Of a stretch of DNA of 25,312 nucleotides, positions 7,796 to 13,756 are shown piece by piece. Position 1 is the first letter of the stretch, and each line of letters opens with the position of its first letter. Source of the DNA: Opitutus sp. GAS368 (GTDB lineage: Bacteria > Verrucomicrobiota > Verrucomicrobiia > Opitutales > Opitutaceae); contig CAMAXB010000007.1 of assembly GCA_945862035.1 (NCBI GenBank), positions 1 to 25,312 on the forward strand. Reading direction: 5' to 3'. Under the pieces are notes generated by a model. The model made no database searches. It was not told the origin of the DNA and saw only the letters and a program-made list of their open reading frames with translations. The position numbers and the translations under genes were made by a program.

Positions 7796-7828
7796 ATCTG
7801 GCCTCCGGCCTCTGGCCTCTGGGCTCTC
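7796..7828 (-). repeat. Right arm of the cassette (TCTGGCC units)
   Basis: Inverted partner of 7354-7386, with mismatches at only four of 33 positions. It ends 10 nt before the thrC ATG, so the stem would lie directly upstream of the thrC ribosome-binding region. Confidence 0.8.
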
Positions 7829-7838
7829 ATCCATCTCC

Positions 7839-9209
7839 ATGAATTTCACTTCCACTCGCGGCCAGACACCCGCCCTTGGTTTCTCCGACGCCGTGGCCAC
7901 GGGCCTGGCGCCGGATGGGGGCTTGTTTTTGCCGGAATCGTTGCCGCAGTTCTCGGCCAATGATCTGGCGAGGTTCGCCTTTGCGCCGACCTATGCGGAT
8001 TTATGCGCGGATTTCTTCAAGCACTTCGCCACGGACATCGACGAGGCGACGCTGCGGGGAATCGTGCGCAAGTCCTACACGGGCTTCGCGCCCAAGGACA
8101 TCGCGCCGCTGGAGCAGCTGGGCGAGAATCTCTTTGTCCTCGAGCTCTTCCACGGCCCAACGCTCGCCTTCAAGGACTTTGCGCTCCAGCTCCTGGGCAA
8201 TCTCTACGAGCACCAGTGCAAGCTGCGGAAGCAGTCGATCAATGTGCTCGGGGCCACGTCGGGTGATACTGGCGCGGCCGCGATCCACGGACTGCTGGGC
8301 AAGCCCGGCGTCGCCATTTTCATCACCTATCCGGATGGACGCGTGTCCCCGCTACAGGAGCGACAGATGGCCTGCACGGGGGCGGAGAATGTCTACGCGA
8401 TTGCGATCGACGGCAGTTTTGACGACGCGCAGTCCGCCCTGAAGGAGATCTTTGCCGACCAGGCCTTTCGCACGCAGCACCGCCTGTCGGCCGTCAATTC
8501 GATCAATCTCGCCCGCGTGCTCGCCCAGTGCGTGTACTACCTGTCGGCGTGGCTGCGCCTGCCCAAGGATCGACGCAACGAGGCTGAGTTCGTCGTGCCC
8601 ACGGGCAATTTTGGCAATGTGCTGGCGGGCTGGATGCTCCAGAAAATGGGCGTGCCCATTCGCGGCTTTAAGGTGGCGACGAACCAGAATGACATTCTCC
8701 ACCGGATGTTCACCACCGGCGAGTACCGGGTCGGCAGTGTGCGGCCAAGCCTCGCGCCGTCGATGGACATTCAGGTCGCGTCGAATTTCGAGCGCTTCAT
8801 CTACTACAGCGTGGGCCGGGATCCGGCGCGGGTCCGCGCGGTCATGCAGCAGTTCAAGGAGACGGGGGCGTACCGCTTCGAGCATTTCAATCCCGACACC
8901 TTCTCGGCCGCGCGGTGCACGGATGCGGAGATCCCCGGCATCATCAGGACGGTGTACCAGAAATATGGCTACATAGCCGACCCGCACACCGCGTGCGGCT
9001 TCAAGGATCTGAGCCGGGATCGGCTGAGCGTCGTTCTCGCGACCGCGAGTCCCGCCAAATTCCCCGAGACGATCAAGGCCGCGATCGGCATCGAGCCCAC
9101 GCACCCGAGCCTAGAAGTGCTGAAGGGCAGACCCGTGGTGAAGCACCTTCTGCCCGCCAACGCAGCGGCGATCCGGGCCTTCATCGACACGCACGCCGTG
9201 CAGGGTTGA
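7839..9209 (+). CDS. thrC: Threonine synthase
   Basis: A PLP-dependent enzyme converting O-phosphohomoserine to threonine in the cytoplasm. The product is 456 aa, close to the E. coli-type class. Visible: the N-terminal FTSTRGQTPALGFSDAV region, the PLP lysine Lys112 in GPTLAFKDFALQLLG, the phosphate/PLP loop GATSGDTGAAAI, and GNFGNVLAGWM, all standard for the family. ATG 7839 is the first start after the hairpin arm and produces the usual N-terminus. There is no SD; CATCTCC precedes it. It completes the hom-lysC-thrC set although the four-helix-bundle cassette intervenes. A tandem 7-nt repeat begins three bases after its stop codon. Confidence 0.95.
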   Translation: MNFTSTRGQTPALGFSDAVATGLAPDGGLFLPESLPQFSANDLARFAFAPTYADLCADFFKHFATDIDEATLRGIVRKSYTGFAPKDIAPLEQLGENLFVLELFHGPTLAFKDFALQLLGNLYEHQCKLRKQSINVLGATSGDTGAAAIHGLLGKPGVAIFITYPDGRVSPLQERQMACTGAENVYAIAIDGSFDDAQSALKEIFADQAFRTQHRLSAVNSINLARVLAQCVYYLSAWLRLPKDRRNEAEFVVPTGNFGNVLAGWMLQKMGVPIRGFKVATNQNDILHRMFTTGEYRVGSVRPSLAPSMDIQVASNFERFIYYSVGRDPARVRAVMQQFKETGAYRFEHFNPDTFSAARCTDAEIPGIIRTVYQKYGYIADPHTACGFKDLSRDRLSVVLATASPAKFPETIKAAIGIEPTHPSLEVLKGRPVVKHLLPANAAAIRAFIDTHAVQG

Positions 9210-9211
9210 GG

Positions 9212-9239
9212 GGAGTGCGGAGTGCGGAATGCGGATGGC
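9212..9239. repeat. Tandem 7-nt repeat GGAGTGC/GGAATGC after thrC
   Basis: Four consecutive 7-nt units, GGAGTGC, GGAGTGC, GGAATGC and GGATGGC, begin three bases after the thrC stop. The low-complexity unit style and the position right after a stop codon match the arms of the hairpin elements at 7354, 21477 and 25040, but I found no inverted partner before mraZ. It may be a half element or decayed remnant. Confidence 0.6.
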
Positions 9240-9600
9240 GGGCGTTCGGGGGGAGACGACTGCGGACGGCGGGGGATTTCCGGGGTTGTCCACTCGCGTT
9301 TGGGAAAGTGCCTTGCGGGGTTGTTGATCCCGGAGTACCGGGTGATTGCCTTCGGCGCGGGCAGAGTGCTCCCTGCGCGCGGGAAATTCCCGCGGGGCGA
9401 AACCCCACGAGGGAATCGCACGCAACGGGCTGTCTGCGGGCAGGGGAAGAGAAGGCCGCCTTCGTCTCCCGGATGAAATCAGGTCCGGCAAATGCGCGCG
9501 GTGATGGCCGCGTGTCCGCCGATTCCGCCGGCCGAATAATCTGACTCCGGAGAGGCGATCACGCCGGCGCCGGTCGGCTTCTGGCCGCGGCGCGCGGGCC

Positions 9601-9629
9601 TGATTTTTGCAGATTAATTTCAAAAATCA
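9601..9629. promoter_or_regulatory. A/T-rich perfect stem-loop upstream of mraZ
   Basis: TGATTTTTG (9601-9609) is perfectly inverted as CAAAAATCA (9621-9629) around an 11-nt loop. It is an A/T-rich island in very GC-rich surroundings. It could be an operator, a promoter element or a terminator acting leftward. No known consensus is recognised. Confidence 0.35.
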
Positions 9630-9710
9630 CGCGCGACCGATTGGCGCCGAGGCGAAACGTGGTTGGCCAAATGTACCGCGACGTCAGTCGAGGCGGCGCC
9701 GTTGCCATTG

Positions 9711-9727
9711 CCCGCCTTTTGGGCGGG
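9711..9727. terminator. CCCGCC/GGCGGG hairpin upstream of mraZ
   Basis: CCCGCC (9711-9716) pairs with GGCGGG (9722-9727) around the loop TTTTG. The T run is in the loop and not after the stem, so intrinsic termination is doubtful; an mRNA 3'-end structure or leader hairpin is as likely. Confidence 0.25.
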
Positions 9728-9745
9728 TGGGCACCCAGGCCGATG

Positions 9746-9757
9746 GTTGTGAACAAC
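9746..9757. promoter_or_regulatory. Short dyad GTTGT-GA-ACAAC
   Basis: A perfect 5-bp inverted repeat with a 2-bp centre, about 100 bp upstream of mraZ and 45 bp upstream of the TGGG boxes. It is a candidate transcription-factor site for the dcw promoter, with no identified regulator. Confidence 0.3.
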
Positions 9758-9793
9758 TTTTACCAGATTTTCGGTGATTTTGGCGGTCTTTGC

Positions 9794-9838
9794 TTGACGG
9801 GTGGGGGTGAAAATGGGTTGAAATGGGGCACTTTGGGG
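9794..9838 (+). promoter_or_regulatory. MraZ operator boxes overlapping the dcw promoter
   Basis: TGGG occurs at 9814, 9824 and 9834, an exact 10-bp period (TGGGN then 5 nt), and again at 9802. MraZ of E. coli is known to bind TGGGN direct repeats separated by 5 nt upstream of its own gene. A -35-like TTGACG lies at 9794-9799, but the -10 at the expected spacing is weak (GTTGAA or TTGAAA). The boxes end 19 nt before ATG 9858, so bound MraZ would block the promoter or early transcript region, consistent with autorepression of the whole cluster. Confidence 0.8.
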
Positions 9839-9857
9839 CAACTTTGTGGTCCCACTC

Positions 9858-10310
9858 ATGGCTCAACTAGGCAAACCGTTCTACACCGGGCTCTTCCGGC
9901 ATACCCTCGACGACAAGAATCGCCTGACGATTCCGTCGGCGTGGCGGTCTGCGCATGGTGAGGCGGATACCTTCCTCGCGACGCCCAATCCGGATGGCTA
10001 TGTTTCCGTCCTCCCGCCGGCGGAAGTGGAGAAGCTTTACGCCAAGATTGCGGCCGTGCCCTTGTCCGATGCCTCCGCGCAGTCGGAAATCGCTTCATTC
10101 TTCGCCGTTACCCAGGCCTTCACTTTCGATAAGCAGGGCCGCATCGGCCTGTCGGACGCGTTGCTGAAGCATGCGGGCGTTGGCAAGGACGCCGTGCTGA
10201 GCGGCGGCCTGAGCAAGTTCAACGTCTACAGCCCGGAGCGCTGGGCGGCCACGGTGCAGAAGTCCTCGCCTGCGACGCAGGCCGACTTCATGCGGCGCTT
10301 CGGGATCTAA
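9858..10310 (+). CDS. mraZ: Transcriptional regulator MraZ
   Basis: A DNA-binding regulator with two SpoVT-AbrB-type folds; the family forms ring-shaped oligomers that bind repeats upstream of the dcw cluster. The product is 150 aa, the normal size. The first domain is visible from FYTGLFRHTLDDKNRLTIPSAWR, with the DDKNRLTIP turn diagnostic of MraZ. The second unit repeats the pattern near FDKQGRIGLSDALLKHAG. ATG 9858 is preferred to GTG 9846, because the GTG would sit almost against the operator boxes and adds only four residues; neither has a good SD. It is the first gene of the cluster, and its TGGG boxes directly upstream imply autoregulation. A 193-nt gap separates it from rsmH. Confidence 0.95.
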   Translation: MAQLGKPFYTGLFRHTLDDKNRLTIPSAWRSAHGEADTFLATPNPDGYVSVLPPAEVEKLYAKIAAVPLSDASAQSEIASFFAVTQAFTFDKQGRIGLSDALLKHAGVGKDAVLSGGLSKFNVYSPERWAATVQKSSPATQADFMRRFGI

Positions 10311-10313
10311 GCC

Positions 10314-10523
10314 ATGCGTGCCAGCGCCAAGATTTTTCCGACCCGCCTGCCGGCCTTTTCCCCGGTGCGCCTCGGGTCCCACCGGCATTTTACCGCGGTC
10401 AGGCCCCGGCGCCGAGCGAGCCTCGTGCTCCGCCCGGTGGCTTCGGTCGATTCCGCCTCGGCGGGGCATATTTTTCCTTGGCTTGAACTGCGGAGGCCCG
10501 CCGATGCGCGCCATGCGGCCTGA
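10314..10523 (+). CDS. Possible small ORF in the mraZ-rsmH gap, uncertain
   Basis: A 69-codon frame starts with ATG three bases after the mraZ stop and ends 20 nt inside rsmH. The predicted product is basic and Pro/Arg-rich, has no recognisable domain, and could arise by chance in GC-rich DNA. The position suggests either a leader peptide coupled to rsmH translation or nothing. The frame of rsmH is also open through the gap from GTG 10318. A short hairpin of the CCGC-CTCG-GCGG type near 10454-10465, followed by an A/T-rich stretch with five T residues, hints at attenuation. I do not recognise this ORF. Confidence 0.2.
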   Translation: MRASAKIFPTRLPAFSPVRLGSHRHFTAVRPRRRASLVLRPVASVDSASAGHIFPWLELRRPADARHAA

Positions 10524-11475
10524 AGCGCACGTCATCACCATGACGCCCGGCCACTTCCCCGTCCTCCTCGCCGAGGTCATCGCGCTGCTCGCCCCGCGTG
10601 CGGGCGGTCGCTACCTTGATTGCACCTTCGGGGGAGGTGGCCATTCCCGTGCCATCCTCGATGCGGCGGAGGGCAGCCAGGTCGTCGCGCTCGATCGCGA
10701 TCCGGCCGCGGCCCCGCGTGCCGCGATCCTTTGCGAGGAGTACGAGGGCCGCTTCGCCCTCGTGGACCGCGACTTCGGCCGGCTGGCTGAACTCGAGTTC
10801 GGACTCTTCGACGGGATTCTCTTCGATCTGGGCGTCTCCTCGTTCCAGCTCGATCAGGCCGAGCGCGGTTTCTCTTTCCGCCAGGACGCGCCGGCCGACA
10901 TGCGCATGGATCCCCGCTCAGGCGTCCCGGCCTCCGTCTGGCTCGAGACCGCGACGGAGGAAATGCTGGTGCGCGCCGTACGCGACTACGGCGAGGAATC
11001 AAACTGGCGCCGGGTGGTCCGGGCGATTCGCGAGGCCCGCGGCAGCGGTGCGCTGGCCCGCACGGCGACCTTGGCCGACGTGATCTCCGCCGCGATTCCC
11101 GCGCGCGAGCGTCACACCTCGCGCATTCATCCCGCGACCCGCGCCTTCCAGGGCATCCGCATCGCCGTGAATGATGAACTTGGCGCGATCGAGCGGGCGC
11201 TGCCCGCCGCCTTCGCGCGCCTCGCCCCGGCGGGCGTGCTGGCGGTGATCAGCTTTCACTCGCTGGAAGACCGTCCGGTCAAGCAGTTCTTCCGCCACCT
11301 CTGCGGTCAGCCCGAGAGCGCGGATGATCACCGCCCCCAGGATCTTCGCCTCAAGCTCGCTGATCCGCTCACCCGCCGGCCAATCACGGCCGGGGAGGAC
11401 GAGCTCGCCACCAACCCCCGCAGCCGCTCCGCCAAACTTCGCGCCCTGCGCAAACTTTCGTCCGCCTCGTCATGA
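10504..11475 (+). CDS. rsmH: 16S rRNA (cytosine-1402 N4)-methyltransferase RsmH
   Basis: Methylates N4 of C1402 in the 16S rRNA decoding centre using S-adenosylmethionine; formerly called MraW. The product is 323 aa, typical for the family. Motifs visible: HFPVLLAEVIALL, the SAM-binding loop LDCTFGGGGHSRAIL, FDLGVSSFQLDQAERGFSF followed by ADMRMD, and the C-terminal VISFHSLEDRPVKQFF, all hallmarks of RsmH. ATG 10504 is chosen because GGAGG (10492-10496) lies 7 nt upstream; later in-frame ATGs at 10513 and 10540 are possible but lack their own SD. Its stop overlaps the start of the ftsL-like gene (ATGA), indicating translational coupling. Confidence 0.95.
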   Translation: MRAMRPEAHVITMTPGHFPVLLAEVIALLAPRAGGRYLDCTFGGGGHSRAILDAAEGSQVVALDRDPAAAPRAAILCEEYEGRFALVDRDFGRLAELEFGLFDGILFDLGVSSFQLDQAERGFSFRQDAPADMRMDPRSGVPASVWLETATEEMLVRAVRDYGEESNWRRVVRAIREARGSGALARTATLADVISAAIPARERHTSRIHPATRAFQGIRIAVNDELGAIERALPAAFARLAPAGVLAVISFHSLEDRPVKQFFRHLCGQPESADDHRPQDLRLKLADPLTRRPITAGEDELATNPRSRSAKLRALRKLSSASS

Positions 11476-11873
11476 ACAAGTCCGATACCCACGCCTTCGT
11501 TAATCAGCTCCTCGTCTACACGCTGGTCATGATCTGCTTCACCGGCTCGGTCGGCCTCAGCACCGTCTGGTTCCGCCACCGGATCTCGGTCACGGCGAAC
11601 GAATCGCGCAAGATCGAGGCCAGCCTGCTGGAGGTTGAGCGCCGGATCGCGGAGACCACGGCGTTGATCGCGGCGGAGCAGTCCCCGAATGCGCTGGAAC
11701 AAAAGAATACGGTGATGCGCCTCGGCCTCGTCCGCACCCGCGAGGCCCAGATGGTCCGCATTAGCGAGTCGCCCGAACAGCGCCTGGCCTCCCGCCGGAA
11801 CATTGAGATTTTCACGGAGGACTCCGTCCGGCTCGCTCCGGTCAACTTCCGCGTCGCCGCCGCCAGCCGCTGA
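11472..11873 (+). CDS. ftsL: FtsL-like bitopic division protein
   Basis: A 133-aa protein with a short cytoplasmic N-terminus, one membrane segment at about residues 13-35, and a following helical, Glu/Arg-rich stretch (ESRKIEASLLEVERRIAETTALIAAEQ) that looks like a coiled coil. This is the architecture of FtsL, which joins FtsB and FtsQ to activate the FtsW-FtsI septal synthase. FtsL sequences diverge strongly, so the call rests on topology, size and position between rsmH and ftsI, where ftsL is expected. ATG 11472 overlaps the rsmH stop by the ATGA arrangement. It precedes ftsI by 14 nt. Confidence 0.75.
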   Translation: MNKSDTHAFVNQLLVYTLVMICFTGSVGLSTVWFRHRISVTANESRKIEASLLEVERRIAETTALIAAEQSPNALEQKNTVMRLGLVRTREAQMVRISESPEQRLASRRNIEIFTEDSVRLAPVNFRVAAASR

Positions 11874-11887
11874 CCGTCCCCCTCGCC

Positions 11888-13756
11888 ATGTCCAAGGGCT
11901 TCGCCTCCAACTATCGGATCGTCCTGCTGGCCTCGGGGGTCTTCCTCGGCTTCGCCCTCGTGGGTTTCAGACTCGTGCAGCTGCATGTGCTGGATCGCGA
12001 GCGCCTGGTGCGCAACGTCGACCGGGTCCGAGACTCCTTTGTGGTCGAGCAGGCCCGTCGCGGCGACATCCTGGACGCACGCGGGGATGTCCTCGCGACT
12101 TCCCGTTCGCTCATCGTGCTCGGCGTCGATCCCCAGGCGCTGCGCCCCGAGGATGAGGCCAAATGGCCCGAACTCGCACGGCTGGTCGGTCTGCCGGCCG
12201 CCGAACTCACCCGTATCCTCCGCACCAAGACGCGTTCCTTCGAGGAAACGCCGGCTGCCGCGCCCTCCGGTCCGACCACGCTGCCGGCCATCACCCTTTC
12301 TCAGGACGTCGACGAGGCCGCGCCCTCCGGTGAGCGCGTCATCCGCTGGACCAAGCTGAGCGAGTCGATCGAGGAATCCACCTACGACGAGATCCTCAAG
12401 CTTGGGGTCAAGGGCGTGTACGGCACCCGTTCCTATCGCCGGACCTATCCGCGCAACGGGCTCGCCGCCCATGTGATCGGGTTCGTCAACAAGGAAAACA
12501 CCCCGGCCTCCGGCACCGAGGCCTTCGCCGACTTCTACCTGCGCGGACAGGACGGCTGGCGCGAATCCGAGAAGGACGGACTGCGCCGCGAACTCGCCCA
12601 GTTCCGGACGCGCGAGGTCCGACCGACCGATGGCTACAGCGTGATGCTCTCGATCGATTCGGCGGTTCAGCACATGATCGAGGCCGAGCTCCAGGCGATC
12701 GTGGCAAAGTTCAATCCCGAGAAGGCCACGATCATCGTCAGCGATGCCCGCAGTGGGTTCATCCTGGGACTGGGCAACTACCCCAATTTCAATCTCAACG
12801 AGTTCTTCCGGGCCCCGCTGGAGTCGCAAAAGAACGTCGCGATCACGGACCAGCTGGAACCGGGTTCGACCTTCAAGATTGTGGCCGCCGCCGGGGCGCT
12901 GGAGGAGGGTCTCGCGACGCCGGGCATGCGCTTCGACTGCTCGGCGGAAACCACAATCTACAAGGGCAAGTCGATCCGGCTCATGCGCGATGATCATGAG
13001 TGGGACCATGCCCTGAGTGTGGCGGAGATCATCAGTCACTCGAGTAATCGCGGGGCTGCGCTCCTTGCGATGAAACTTGGCGACCAGAAGTTCCATGACT
13101 GGTCCCGCGCGTTTGGCTTCGGTGAGATCTCCGGTTTCCCGTTTGGGGGCGAGATTCCCGGCCAGCTCAACCGCCCGGAAAAATGGAGTGGGATCGACAT
13201 CACCCGCATCCCGGCCGGCTACTCGGTCGCGGCTACGCCGATGCAGATCCACTATGCCATGGGTGTGATCGCGAGCGGCGGCGAGCTCATGCGGCCGCAG
13301 ATCATTCGTGAGATCCGCGACAGCCAGGGCGAGGCCGTCTACACCTTTGGCGGCGTCGCCCGGCGCCGCGTGATCGGCGAGCAGACCGCCAGCCAGATGG
13401 CCCAGATGCTGCAGGGCGTGGTCGGTCCCAACGGGACGGCGGCCAAGGCGGCCATCCCCGGCTACCTCGTCGCGGGCAAGACGGGCACCGCGCAGAAGAT
13501 CATCAACGGCCGCTACTCCAATCGCAATCACGTCGGCTCATTCGTTGGCTTCTTCCCGGCAACGGCGCCGCGCGTCGTGATCACCGTGATCGTCGATGAT
13601 GCCAAGGTGCCCGGCGGCGGCGCTGGCTACGGCTCGACGGTAGCCGCGCCGAGCTTCAAGCACATCGCCGAGCAGCTCATTTCCTACCTCGACATCAAGC
13701 CCGCGGTACCGGTGGCCGGACGTCCGCTCTTTGCGCTCGAAGGAGGCCGCCGGTGA
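11888..13756 (+). CDS. ftsI: Septal peptidoglycan transpeptidase FtsI (class B PBP)
   Basis: Cross-links peptidoglycan at the division septum as partner of FtsW. The product is 622 aa. An N-terminal membrane anchor (about residues 9-30) is followed by the class B dimerisation region (RGDILDARGDVLATS) and the transpeptidase domain. All three active-site motifs are present: S327-T-F-K330, S385-S-N387 and K531-T-G-T534. A low-complexity Pro/Ala-rich insertion lies near residues 118-145, between the anchor and the pedestal region. No PASTA domain follows the catalytic domain, favouring a division rather than sporulation type. ATG 11888 gives the standard short cytoplasmic tail. The stop codon overlaps the murE GTG start, so the two are probably translationally coupled. 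Confidence 0.95.
   Translation: MSKGFASNYRIVLLASGVFLGFALVGFRLVQLHVLDRERLVRNVDRVRDSFVVEQARRGDILDARGDVLATSRSLIVLGVDPQALRPEDEAKWPELARLVGLPAAELTRILRTKTRSFEETPAAAPSGPTTLPAITLSQDVDEAAPSGERVIRWTKLSESIEESTYDEILKLGVKGVYGTRSYRRTYPRNGLAAHVIGFVNKENTPASGTEAFADFYLRGQDGWRESEKDGLRRELAQFRTREVRPTDGYSVMLSIDSAVQHMIEAELQAIVAKFNPEKATIIVSDARSGFILGLGNYPNFNLNEFFRAPLESQKNVAITDQLEPGSTFKIVAAAGALEEGLATPGMRFDCSAETTIYKGKSIRLMRDDHEWDHALSVAEIISHSSNRGAALLAMKLGDQKFHDWSRAFGFGEISGFPFGGEIPGQLNRPEKWSGIDITRIPAGYSVAATPMQIHYAMGVIASGGELMRPQIIREIRDSQGEAVYTFGGVARRRVIGEQTASQMAQMLQGVVGPNGTAAKAAIPGYLVAGKTGTAQKIINGRYSNRNHVGSFVGFFPATAPRVVITVIVDDAKVPGGGAGYGSTVAAPSFKHIAEQLISYLDIKPAVPVAGRPLFALEGGRR
13741..13746 (+). promoter_or_regulatory. Ribosome-binding site deciding the murE start
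   Basis: AGGAGG, one of the few strong SD sequences here, lies 6 nt before GTG 13753 and inside the end of ftsI. It supports GTG 13753 over the downstream ATG 13858, which has no SD. Confidence 0.65.

Larger units (their letters stand above)
7354..7828 (+). mobile_element. Inverted-repeat cassette enclosing a four-helix-bundle (IVS-type) gene
   Basis: A 33-nt arm at 7354-7386 is inversely repeated at 7796-7828 with 29 of 33 positions matching. Both arms are built from a short tandem unit, GGCCAGA on the left and its complement TCTGGCC on the right. The ATG of the enclosed gene is 6 nt inside the left arm and its stop codon is 12 nt before the right arm. The element lies between the lysC stop (7348) and the thrC start (7839) and nearly fills the gap. 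Transcribed, it would form a long stem with the open reading frame in the loop, the same geometry as 23S rRNA intervening sequences. Mobility is inferred. Confidence 0.65.
9210..9857. other. Long intergenic region upstream of the dcw cluster
   Basis: This 648-bp stretch separates thrC from mraZ. No open frame here resembles a protein. In order it holds the 7-nt tandem array (9212-9239), a CCCGG/CCGGG hairpin (9331-9344), a 17-nt odd palindrome with arms CGCGGGAA/TTCCCGCG (9378-9394) overlapping a GGGG-CGAAA-CCCC hairpin (9394-9406), an A/T-rich stem-loop (9601-9629), a CCCGCC/GGCGGG hairpin (9711-9727), a short dyad (9746-9757) and the TGGG boxes (9802-9838). The first half probably contains thrC 3'-end structures, and the last 250 bp the dcw promoter region. 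Confidence 0.55.

Noticed and set aside
7354..7828. Diversity-generating retroelement, since Avd belongs to the four-helix-bundle family
   Set aside because: No reverse transcriptase, template repeat or variable repeat is present, and the protein matches the stand-alone IVP form.
9111..9623. Minus-strand frame covering the thrC end and downstream gap
   Set aside because: Part of it is simply the translated 7-nt tandem repeat (IRIPHSALP-type sequence) and the rest is Arg/Pro-rich; no start signal.
11516..13531. Long antisense open frame opposite the ftsL-like gene and ftsI
   Set aside because: The sense strand carries all three PBP active-site motifs; the antisense product resembles nothing.
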